The notes below the pieces were generated by a model that had not been told where the DNA came from, made no database searches, and saw nothing but the letters and a program-made list of their open reading frames with translations. Shown here piece after piece: positions 8,191-17,100 of a DNA stretch of 64,000 nt. The translations under genes were made by a program, and so were the position numbers. Within the stretch, counting starts at the first letter, position 1, and each line of letters opens with the position of its first letter. This DNA is from Mucilaginibacter lacusdianchii (lineage in GTDB: Bacteria > Bacteroidota > Bacteroidia > Sphingobacteriales > Sphingobacteriaceae), in the NCBI RefSeq assembly GCF_009770985.1, contig NZ_WSRW01000003.1, forward strand, positions 1,022,908 through 1,086,907, given 5' to 3'.

Positions 8191-9717
8191 ATGAAACACG
8201 ATAATTTACTACGCCCCTTTCCTGAAAATTCTGACCTTTTCCTGTTTGTTGCTGCGATGGACGCTACTGTTAACGGCATTGTAATTACAGACAATCGACA
8301 ACCGGATAACCCAATCATTTACTGCAATAAGGCCTTTGAAGAGTTGACTGGTTATCGTCATGATGAAATCATAGGGCATAATTGCCGGTTTCTTCAGGGC
8401 GATGATCGGAACCAAAAGCAGCGCCAACTTATTCGCGATACTATTGAACGAGGTGAGCATTGTAGTTTGGAAATCCGTAATTACCGCAAGGATGGCACCT
8501 TGTTCTGGAATCAGCTGGTGATATCGCCCGTGAAAGATGGCGACGGAAATATAACGCATTTTGTTGGCGTGCAAAATGACGTAACCCGAAGACGGGAAGC
8601 GGAAGATGCATTGAAGGAAGAAAAAGAATTGCTCGAATCAAGAGTAGCTAGCCGTACCAAAGAATTACAGGAAAGTGAAGAATACTTGGGTAGTATTGTC
8701 GAAACAATTCGTGAAAGTTTGGTTGTACTGGATGAGCAAATTAATGTATTATCGGTTAATGATCACTTTTGTAAGTTTTTTAAACTGGATACCAAAGAGG
8801 TGGTTGGTAAGCAATTATACGATATTAGTAACCGCGCCTGGGATATTCCCGAACTACGGGCCGTTTTAGAAGATATTTTGCCACACAGCAATCCGTTTGA
8901 GGGTTTTGAAGTAGAACATGAGTTTCCGCATATTGGCAAACGCCTGTTAGTTTTAAACGCCCGGCAGATTAAATTGCGGGGTAAGTTTAAGAACCGCGTT
9001 CTGCTGGCGATGGAAGACTTCACCGACCATCGCCAAGTTGAACAACGGAAAGAAGATTTTATTTCGGTAGCCAGTCACGAAATGAAGACGCCGCTAACCA
9101 CTATCAAAGGACATCTTCAATTGTTAACAAAGCGTGCAGAAAAAGCGGGTGTGCAAGCCGACCTCAAATCTTTAGCCATCACTGCCAAGTCGGTAGAACG
9201 CCTGGATACGCTGATTAATGATTTGCTTGATGTATCCAAGATACAGTCAGGCCGTATGCAGTTTAACTTTACGGAATTTGATTTCATGAATGTCGTGAAC
9301 AATTCCATAGAATCAGTACGTGAAACTATGGATACGCATCAAATAGTAGTTACCGGCGCGGCAGACAAGAAAGTTCAAGGTGATTTTTTTCGGCTTGAAC
9401 AAGTGATGATCAATTTGCTGACCAATGCCATCAAATATTCGCCTGCTGCTAAAGAGATTAGCGTACACCTGAGCGTATTGGCGGGTTTTTTAAAAGTAGC
9501 TGTCAAAGATACAGGCGTAGGTATAAAGCGCGAAGATCATAAAAAGATTTTTGAACGTTTTTACCGGTCAGACGGTGTGCAATTCAGCTTCCAGGGTTTG
9601 GGTATTGGGCTGTATATATCTAATCAAATTATTGCAGAACACAATGGCACGTTGTGGGTGGAGAGTGAAGAAGGACAAGGTTCAGTGTTTAATTTTACTA
9701 TTCCTTTTATAAAATAA
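8191..9717 (+). CDS. LOV-PAS sensor histidine kinase (blue-light receptor)
   Basis: A soluble 508-residue kinase with no membrane segment. Residues 15-135 form a LOV-type PAS domain: GHNCRFLQGDDR at 62-73 carries the flavin-binding NCRFLQ signature with the photoactive Cys65, followed by NYRKDGTLFWNQLVISPV and FVGVQNDVT. A short coiled coil leads to a second PAS domain (about 162-280). The DHp helix has the H-box SHEMKTPL with phosphoacceptor His296. The ATPase domain shows the N box (NLLTNAIKYSP), G1 (DTGVGI) and G2 (GLGIGLYIS). Blue light should form a flavin-Cys adduct and alter kinase activity. Its stop overlaps the start of the response regulator by one base (TAATG), so the pair is translationally coupled. 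Confidence 0.92.
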   Translation: MKHDNLLRPFPENSDLFLFVAAMDATVNGIVITDNRQPDNPIIYCNKAFEELTGYRHDEIIGHNCRFLQGDDRNQKQRQLIRDTIERGEHCSLEIRNYRKDGTLFWNQLVISPVKDGDGNITHFVGVQNDVTRRREAEDALKEEKELLESRVASRTKELQESEEYLGSIVETIRESLVVLDEQINVLSVNDHFCKFFKLDTKEVVGKQLYDISNRAWDIPELRAVLEDILPHSNPFEGFEVEHEFPHIGKRLLVLNARQIKLRGKFKNRVLLAMEDFTDHRQVEQRKEDFISVASHEMKTPLTTIKGHLQLLTKRAEKAGVQADLKSLAITAKSVERLDTLINDLLDVSKIQSGRMQFNFTEFDFMNVVNNSIESVRETMDTHQIVVTGAADKKVQGDFFRLEQVMINLLTNAIKYSPAAKEISVHLSVLAGFLKVAVKDTGVGIKREDHKKIFERFYRSDGVQFSFQGLGIGLYISNQIIAEHNGTLWVESEEGQGSVFNFTIPFIK

Positions 9718-10085
9718 TGAATAAAAAGAAAATATTAGTTTGTGACGATGATGAGGACATACTCGATCTGGTGTCCATAGTTTTAGAAGATCACTACGAG
9801 GTGATTGTAGAAGCAGACAGTAGCAAATTGATAGGGAAAGCAGAAGCACTACAGCCTGACGTTGTGTTGCTAGATATGTGGATGCCGAAAATTAGCGGTG
9901 ACCAACTAACTGGATATTTTAAAAAGTTACCGAAATTGGCAAATGTACCTGTTATCATTTTTTCGGCCAGTAAAGATGGTAAGGAAAAGGCACTAGCTGC
10001 TGGTGCGAATGATTTTATTGCCAAACCTTTTGATATTGACGAACTAGTGAAAGTAGTTGACCAACACTGCAAAGCAGCAGCTTAA
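9717..10085 (+). CDS. receiver-only response regulator
   Basis: A 122-residue CheY-like single receiver domain without an output domain. The acidic pocket is CDDDED (residues 9-14), the phosphoacceptor is Asp53 in LLDMWMP, the switch Ser is in IIFSAS, and the conserved Lys is in FIAKPFD. The start ATG overlaps the stop of the LOV kinase by one base, so it is almost certainly the kinase's partner. Lacking a DNA-binding part, it must signal by protein contact, for example by relaying phosphate or binding a target. Its stop codon interlocks with that of the convergent kinase gene at 10082. Confidence 0.95.
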   Translation: MNKKKILVCDDDEDILDLVSIVLEDHYEVIVEADSSKLIGKAEALQPDVVLLDMWMPKISGDQLTGYFKKLPKLANVPVIIFSASKDGKEKALAAGANDFIAKPFDIDELVKVVDQHCKAAA

Positions 10086-11155
10086 AGTGGTAATGTGAAA
10101 AAGAAGGCTGTACCTGAACCCGATTCAACCTGCTCTAAACCGATCTGACCACCGTGGCGGGCAATAATTTCAGACGTTAGAAACAGGCCTATACCACTGC
10201 CTGGAATGTTATCATGCCCGTTTTTAACTCGGTAAAACTTATCAAATATTTTAGGTTGTTCAGCCAGTGGAATGCCAATGCCGTGGTCGCGGATACAAAC
10301 GCGCACAGCGCTTTCCGTAACCGAGAGGCGAACATCGACCTGATTATGATCAGGCGAGTACTTGACCGCATTGTTCATCAGGTTGGTTAACGCCTGCCCA
10401 ATTCGGTACCGATCTGCCTCAATGGGTGGAATTTGATCTTCAGTTTCTACTTTTATAGCGTGGCTTTGTTGTACCAGCATGGTATTGGCAGCTACTTCTT
10501 CTGCTAACACTTTGATACTGAAAGATTCTTTACGTAGCCGCATTTCGTTGGCTTGTGTTACGTCTTGCTGTAGAGCATCATTAAGCAGACGGGTAATCTT
10601 TTCTGTTGCGCTTAGTGCGCGGTAGGCAATCTGCTCGTATTGTTCATTACTTGTACGGGCTACAAAACGGTGTAAAAGCTGCAAGTAACCCTTTACTGCG
10701 GAAAGCGGTGTTTTTAGCTCATGATTGGCGATATTAAGCACTTCATCTCTTAATAATTCCAGATCCTTTTTTTCAGTAATATCTAAGCTAGTGCCAATAA
10801 TGCGCCGAGCCTGGTCTCCTTCAAAAATTACCGTTCCGTTAATTTGGAGCCAATGTATTCGTTGATCGAGGTGACGAACGCGACAATCAAAAGTGTATAA
10901 GCCACAATCTGGCGACAGCGCCCGTTGTAATGCCTCATCTCTACGCGCACGATCTTCTGGTAGTATAGCGTTAATGACACTTTTTAACGTAAAATCATCC
11001 TCAGCTGCTAAACCGAAATTCAGCTTATTTTGCAAGGTGTATTGCAGCTGCCCGGTAACTAAGTCCCATTCCCAAAAGCCTAGTTTCACTTGGGTCAGGG
11101 CAATATCCATATGGGCATTGGCTATCTGTGAGGGTTGTAAATATGAAGCGGACAA
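10082..11155 (-). CDS. PAS-domain sensor histidine kinase
   Basis: A soluble 357-residue kinase. Residues 12-128 form a PAS domain of the PAS_3 type (LGFWEWDLVTG at 25-35, ending in GTSLDITEKK). The DHp helix has NHELKTPL with phosphoacceptor His145. The ATPase domain has the N box (LTNLMNNAVKYSP), G1 (DHGIGIP) and G2 (GSGIGLFLTSEII). It lacks the NCRFLQ signature, so it is not a LOV sensor. No response regulator lies on its own strand; its 3' end overlaps by 3 bp the receiver gene of the LOV system. It could feed into that receiver or act on a distant one. Confidence 0.92.
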   Translation of the reverse strand: MSASYLQPSQIANAHMDIALTQVKLGFWEWDLVTGQLQYTLQNKLNFGLAAEDDFTLKSVINAILPEDRARRDEALQRALSPDCGLYTFDCRVRHLDQRIHWLQINGTVIFEGDQARRIIGTSLDITEKKDLELLRDEVLNIANHELKTPLSAVKGYLQLLHRFVARTSNEQYEQIAYRALSATEKITRLLNDALQQDVTQANEMRLRKESFSIKVLAEEVAANTMLVQQSHAIKVETEDQIPPIEADRYRIGQALTNLMNNAVKYSPDHNQVDVRLSVTESAVRVCIRDHGIGIPLAEQPKIFDKFYRVKNGHDNIPGSGIGLFLTSEIIARHGGQIGLEQVESGSGTAFFFTLPL

Positions 11156-11811
11156 GGGTATAACAAATTAAGCAACGGTAAATAGATATTACAATACTAC
11201 TAAACACTTATGGGCTTATTGCGCATCGAATTAAAATTTTACTTAAAAATTAAATGACGCATTAGCTTAGCGTAACACAAACGAATTTTATTACTGCTTG
11301 CATAAGTGTATGACGAAATTGCAAAGTGACAGTTTTCCATTTAGATATAAGTTAAAACATCTTTAATAAAAATATAATTTTCCAACGTCAATGTTGCATT
11401 TCTCATCAAAATGGCCACTGGCGTTTTTAATTGATGCAATATTTTAACAATATATTCGTCTTGTTGTTTATGTTGCTCAATAAATTATCACTTAGAGCTA
11501 TTCCTATGCCTTCACACATCCACAGCCAACTTTTCCGTTTAAAATACGCCTTTGGCTAAATGCAACTTACAATCATACCCAACAAAACAAAGAGATAGCC
11601 AAACGCAAATTTCATTCTATCAAATATATTCTCATTCATATCATTTAAAAGATAGAAATTAAATCTAATGTTACACGAGATAACGAAAAAGTCATTGAGT
11701 TTTGACTCAATGACTTTTTACAAGGTTCACTTTTACTGGCGAGAACATCATCAGAAATAATTTCTATAAACTGGCTGTAATGAATAAAACCAAATATATA
11801 ATCGGATGCCT
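11156..11811. other. 656-bp intergenic region
   Basis: This AT-rich gap holds the 5' region of the PAS kinase gene at its left end and, at 11686-11719, a strong bidirectional hairpin. I see no convincing reading frame, RNA gene or repeat in the rest. Confidence 0.6.
11686..11719. terminator. strong bidirectional rho-independent terminator
   Basis: A 15-bp perfect stem (AAAAAGTCATTGAGT and its complement) with a 4-base TTTG loop, flanked by A and T runs that read as U tracts on either strand. It lies 3' of the flavin monooxygenase gene (end 11812) and can serve that transcript. Confidence 0.85.
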
Positions 11812-12939
11812 CTATTCAGTCTTTGAAGATTGTTGCTGATTACCCCATGCCTCAAATGACGCTTTTAAATCCGCTTCGGTTTCAGGAAGCTGAACGTTAA
11901 GCGAGCGATTTACGCGTGCCTGAACGCTCTTTACAAGAGGTTTAAACCCTTCATTGTATTTTGCAAAAGCAATTTCGTGGTTTTCATTAGCATGCAGTTC
12001 TTTAGCTAGCAGCGTGGCGCCTTGCATAGCCAGGCTGGTGCCCATACCGGTAAAAAAACTTGGCGCGTATGCAGCATCCCCTATCAGGCCTACACGTCCC
12101 ATTGTCCAGGTCGGCATATCAATCTGGCACGCTTCATCAAAATAAAGATCATTGGCACCAAGCATGGAGTTAAGAATTTCAGGAATTTTCCAGTTCGTGT
12201 TTCCTCCAAAGTATTCTTTCAAAATTAATTTAGGTCGTTCCCGATCCCTGTAATTCCAATCCATTTTGGGTGCTCGGAATACCAGGATACTATTCACTCC
12301 GTTTTTAAACTGATAGTTAACAGCTTGTTTGCCCAGTTCACGATATACAATACCAGTAGATTCCGCCCTGCCCGTTTGTATACTATCTGTGGCAGCGAAT
12401 GCGAAGTATACACCCAGAAACTTTTTAAATTCTTCTTCAGGTCCGAAAGCAAGTTTTCTGACAGTAGAGTGTGTTCCATCTGCTCCAAACACCAAGTCGT
12501 ATGTTTTGCGTTCACCTTTTTCTAAATGCACTTCCACACCATTCTCGTGCTGAATCAATGCGGATATACTGTTACCAAAAATTACTTTCACTTCATCTTT
12601 TGGTAGAGTATTATAAATGATTTCTAGTAAATCTCCACGGTGGATTTCTATATCGCCCAGATATTCAGGCAAAGTATTGATGGCAAACTTAACCAAAGTC
12701 TTATCTCCGGCATCCACAATCTCATCGGTATGAACAAATTCGGCAGATTTAATTTGATCATATATGCCCATTTCCCTGGCTATATTCAAAGCTTCGCCAC
12801 GTACATCAATAGGCGAACCTGTTGTTCTTAAATCTTTGCCCAATTCAACCACGGTTACCGCGTAGCCAAACTTATTTAACCAATAGGCCAGCGTTAGTCC
12901 CGCAAAGCTGGCACCAGATATTAATACTTGTTTTTTCAT
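11812..12939 (-). CDS. TetX-like FAD-dependent monooxygenase
   Basis: A 375-residue flavoprotein of the PHBH fold. The N-terminal Rossmann motif is SGASFAGLTLAYWL with the acidic end of strand 2 (VVELG). The DG motif is VFGADGTHSTVR (about 150-161) and the second FAD motif is GLIGDAAYAPSFFTGMG (about 283-299). Such enzymes use NAD(P)H and O2 to hydroxylate aromatic compounds; the length and motifs are close to TetX (tetracycline monooxygenase), but the same pattern is found in many unlinked hydroxylases, so resistance is not implied. It is divergent from an AraC regulator with about 100 bp between starts, which suggests control by it. Confidence 0.88.
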   Translation of the reverse strand: MKKQVLISGASFAGLTLAYWLNKFGYAVTVVELGKDLRTTGSPIDVRGEALNIAREMGIYDQIKSAEFVHTDEIVDAGDKTLVKFAINTLPEYLGDIEIHRGDLLEIIYNTLPKDEVKVIFGNSISALIQHENGVEVHLEKGERKTYDLVFGADGTHSTVRKLAFGPEEEFKKFLGVYFAFAATDSIQTGRAESTGIVYRELGKQAVNYQFKNGVNSILVFRAPKMDWNYRDRERPKLILKEYFGGNTNWKIPEILNSMLGANDLYFDEACQIDMPTWTMGRVGLIGDAAYAPSFFTGMGTSLAMQGATLLAKELHANENHEIAFAKYNEGFKPLVKSVQARVNRSLNVQLPETEADLKASFEAWGNQQQSSKTE

Positions 12940-13038
12940 TTTAAACTTACTTTACTGTTGTGTAATCTTATTCACCACAAAATTAAGTGTAGCTTTACAA
13001 GTAAAATATTCCATAAGCTAGCATTTTTAGTCGAAAAA

Positions 13039-14001
13039 GTGAGCAGACAAGACGATAATAATCTTAACCGTGATATCCGGCAATTCACTAACAAGTTGGG
13101 GGTGATATTAGAAGATGTGTTACAACATTTTCAGGTGATCTTTTTTAGAGGATTCACCTTTTTACCTGACATGGCCATGCACTTCGGTTCATTTGTTGTA
13201 ACGGACGATTTCATTCGCACCACGGGTCAATCCGACATATCCGATGGCATTGGTTTTATATTTCACAACATTTTTGAAGACTTTTCGCATAACAGAACAT
13301 ACAAGCGTGCAACCAACAACCCTATGGAACCACCATATGTGCGAATCTTTCCCTACGCAATTAGTCAAACGTTGCAATTCAAAAAAGAAACCCGTGTATC
13401 ACATGTTTCTATCAGCATAAGTGCTTCGTATTTGAAGAACTTTTTAAACGAAGACGCTGAGCACTTTGCATACCTATTTGATAGTGCTAATAATTTTTGG
13501 ATAGAGGAATTAATGAACGATGATATTTTGCGCACCGTAAACGACATTGTTAAAAAGGAAGAGCCAACTGCTGTGAAAAGCTTTTATTACAAAATGAAAG
13601 CAATGGAATTACTTTTCTACTTGTTTGAGCGTTTGAAAAAGCGCGAAAGTACCACTAGTTTGAAGCTAACCGCAAAAGACATTCAAGCTGTGTATCGGGT
13701 TCGAGATAAAATTGTTTCCTCATTGAGCTGTCCTAGCAGCATTGCAGAATTAAAACAGATTGCAGGTATGAATGAACTAAAGCTCCGACGGTTGTTTAGG
13801 CAGGTATTTGGCATGGGTGTTTACGACTATTATCAAAGTTTGCGTATGAAAGAAGCTGCACGGCTTTTACGTGAAGATAAGCTATCAGTGTCGGAAACAG
13901 GCTATCAAATGGGGTTTGAAAATCTGGGTCATTTTACGAAAGTTTTTGAAAAGCATATTGGTAAAAAGCCAAAAAAATATGCTCAAATATTTGTGCGATG
14001 A
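13039..14001 (+). CDS. AraC family transcriptional regulator
   Basis: The open frame runs from 12928, but that would overlap the divergent monooxygenase and add a non-homologous stretch. The GTG at 13039 gives about 320 residues, close to the related regulator at 47632-48615 (327). The N-terminal half is a probable ligand or cofactor-binding region of unknown fold. The C-terminal 100 residues hold two helix-turn-helix motifs (SIAELKQIAGMNELKLRRLF and LSVSETGYQMGFENLGHFTK), the standard AraC pattern, ending in GKKPKKYAQ. It probably controls the monooxygenase gene it diverges from. The start codon choice is uncertain. Confidence 0.85.
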   Translation: MSRQDDNNLNRDIRQFTNKLGVILEDVLQHFQVIFFRGFTFLPDMAMHFGSFVVTDDFIRTTGQSDISDGIGFIFHNIFEDFSHNRTYKRATNNPMEPPYVRIFPYAISQTLQFKKETRVSHVSISISASYLKNFLNEDAEHFAYLFDSANNFWIEELMNDDILRTVNDIVKKEEPTAVKSFYYKMKAMELLFYLFERLKKRESTTSLKLTAKDIQAVYRVRDKIVSSLSCPSSIAELKQIAGMNELKLRRLFRQVFGMGVYDYYQSLRMKEAARLLREDKLSVSETGYQMGFENLGHFTKVFEKHIGKKPKKYAQIFVR

Positions 14002-14197
14002 TATTCGTACCCACTCATCGTCATCTTTATAAATATAAGGGCCTTCGGATGCATTTTACGAATTGACATTTTATACATAAATCTTAACATAGCGTTTTTT
14101 TCAATACTCTGTTATCGCATCTTATTATAGTAAAGATTATTTTTATTGCTTCCTGCATCCTAACTGCCGGAATGAAAAACCAATTCTTCAGTTCAAC

Positions 14198-17100
14198 ATG
14201 TCGTTATCTTTTTTGGCTTTGCGACTTCAAGTTGCAGCACAATGCTTCTTGGCTTTTTTTGCCTTTTCATTTTGTTTATCACTCAATCCAATAGCGGCAT
14301 ATGCACAACCCGACCAGTTCCGTTTTAAACACCTCACCGTTGATGAAGGCCTGTCTCATACAGACGCTAACGACATCATTCAAGACCATAAAGGATTTAT
14401 CTGGATTGCTACCTATTTCGGCATCAACCGTTATGATGGATACACTATAAAAAAATTTTATAATAACAACGAACCCCAAAAAAATGCCTTCAAAAATCGG
14501 GTTCGATGTCTTTTTTCCGATGATCAAAATAAGTTGTGGGTGGGAACTGAAGGCGGCATTCAGCAATTTGATCCCAATACGGAAACCTACACCGACTTTC
14601 GTATAGCTGGAGAAAACTCATTAACGCCAGAAAAGATCTGGAAAATTGGTACAGATCAGATATATATACTTGTAAATGAACGGCTAAGAAAGTTTAAGAT
14701 TGCAGGCAAAGACTTAATTGAGGAAATTAAGCCATTTAGCAATAAAAGGGTCTCTGATGCAGCCTATGTAAAGAATGATGGACTTTGGGTAAGTTCAAAC
14801 GAAGGCGTTTTTAACGTTAATAAACAAGGAATCGTTAAAAAGGTAGTTATTGCGGGCGCTACACAGCCAGAGATCAGATCTATATGCGTTGATCAACAAA
14901 AAAGTTTATTGTTTGTGAATGGCAACAGGATTTGTATGGCCAGAAAAACATCTGGTCAAAGCACATTCTCAATAGTTAATAGTGTTTCAATACCTGATTA
15001 TAAATCGATAAGGCAAATTCTTAGGGATGCCAGAGGAAACATTTGGCTCAATGCCTCCTCTCATATCGTTATGCTGGACCAACAGTTACGGCTAAAGCAG
15101 ACGATTAAATCCGGACAAGGAAATTATGATCTGAACGCTGGATCTTTAACCACATTACTTATTGACCGTTCGCAGTGTTTGTGGGTTGCAACGTTTAGTG
15201 GCGGCGTTAATTATTGCGATCTTAATCAGAAAAAGTTTTACACCTTCCGGCACGACCCGGAAAATTCAAATTCGCTATCAGGTAATTATATCCGCTCCAT
15301 ATTAGCAGATGGCAATATGCTGTGGGTTGGAACAATGGGAAATGGATTGAACAGATATAATCGGGCAACACAAACATTTAAACATTTCAATACCCGAAGT
15401 GCAGAACTGCAATTGAAAAGTGATAACATCCTGTCGTTAACTGAAGACAATAAAAAACAATTATGGATTGGCAGTTATTCGGGGCTGCAGGTTGTTGACC
15501 CAGTTACGCTCAGAACTTTGCATCCCAACGGTGAAAAAGATTTCCCGGATTTTATGATCGAGAATTTGTCTAAAGACAGTTTCGGAAATATATGGTTTGG
15601 AAATCATACCAACCGATTTGGTGTTATTTGGAAGAATAGGCAATCAATTTACCATGTAAAATATTATGGTGAAGGGTATTTTATCCTGCCGGATGAAAAA
15701 AAGCCTCAAATACTAGTATCCAGCACACACGGACTTAATCTTTACCATATAGATGCAGAAGGCAACATACATGGTGGTACTAGCTACCGGGCAGACGGTA
15801 AAACGAATGGATTGACTTCAAATTACACCTATCCTATTTGCAAGCAAAACGATAGCGTGTACTGGATAGGAACAATTGGTGGCGGCCTTAACAGGCTCAA
15901 GTTTAAAGCTTCCGGAGGGCATATTATTGAAAATCTTAATGCCCAATATGATATTTTCAAAGATGTGGAATCAATGGAAATTGACCAGAATGGTAATATA
16001 TGGATGGGTGGAAATGGCCTCCAGTGTCTGGATCTGAAAAAACATGTCCTGGTTAAATATGATAAAAATGATGGCCTTCAGGGAAACAGTTTTAAGGTTG
16101 GTACATCATACAAAGGCACTGACGGCAAGCTTTATTTTGGCGGGATAAATGGTTTAAATGTTTTTGATCCTAAGGAAATAACAGCAAATGATATTCCTGC
16201 ACGGCCGGTAATTACTGATATACTGATCAACAACCAGCACCCAGTTTACTGGCCGATAATAGCTGGTAACACCATGCTGCCAGATGCTGTTACCTACAGC
16301 AGATCAGTACACCTTAATTATCTTCAAAATAATTTTGTAATCTTCTTTTCAGCAATGCATTATGCTAACCCGCTGAAATGCAAATACCGTTATAAATTGA
16401 TTGGTTTTGATAAAGATTGGATATATACAGATGGTAAAAAGCCGTCTGCCTTTTACAGTAATCTGGATTACAGTAATTATAAATTTGTGGTACAGGCAAC
16501 CAACAACGATGGGCTTTGGAGCACGGCAGAGGCCCAACTTTCTTTAACCGTGACGCCACCATGGTGGAAAAGCCTGGCGGCGAAAATTTTTTATTGCGCA
16601 ATAGTACTAAGCATTCTGATTGGCATTTACATTTACCAAGCCAGATGGTACAGACTTAAAAAAGACATAGCCATTCGTGCGGTAAATGAGGCCCGCCGTG
16701 AAGAAATGCACCAGCATCGGGAAGAGCTTTATCAGCAACAACTTAGTTTCTTTACCAATATCTCTCATGAGTTCCGTACCCCCCTGACGCTGATTATCGG
16801 CCCATTGGAAGCAATGATTAGGGATAATGAGGATTCACTTTTACAGAGTTCTTACCAGATGATGCTCAGGAACGCCAAACGGCTAATCAACCTAATTACG
16901 GAGCTCATGAATTTCAAAAAAATTGCAGATAGTGTAATTAGCTTACAAGTGCAGCATCTTGATATCAGAGAATTTTGCAAAGGTATAGCAGCAGAATTTG
17001 ATGATATTGCAGTTGCTAAAATGATTGACTTTTCTTTTAAAGACAATTCCGAGACATCAGTAGAGTTGGAATTAAAAGGGTGGTTCGATGTTCAGGTGCT

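Noticed and set aside
11812..12939. Reading the flavin monooxygenase as a tetracycline-resistance gene
   Set aside because: The fold and length fit TetX, but the motifs are shared by many hydroxylases; there is no mobile-element context or substrate-specific evidence.
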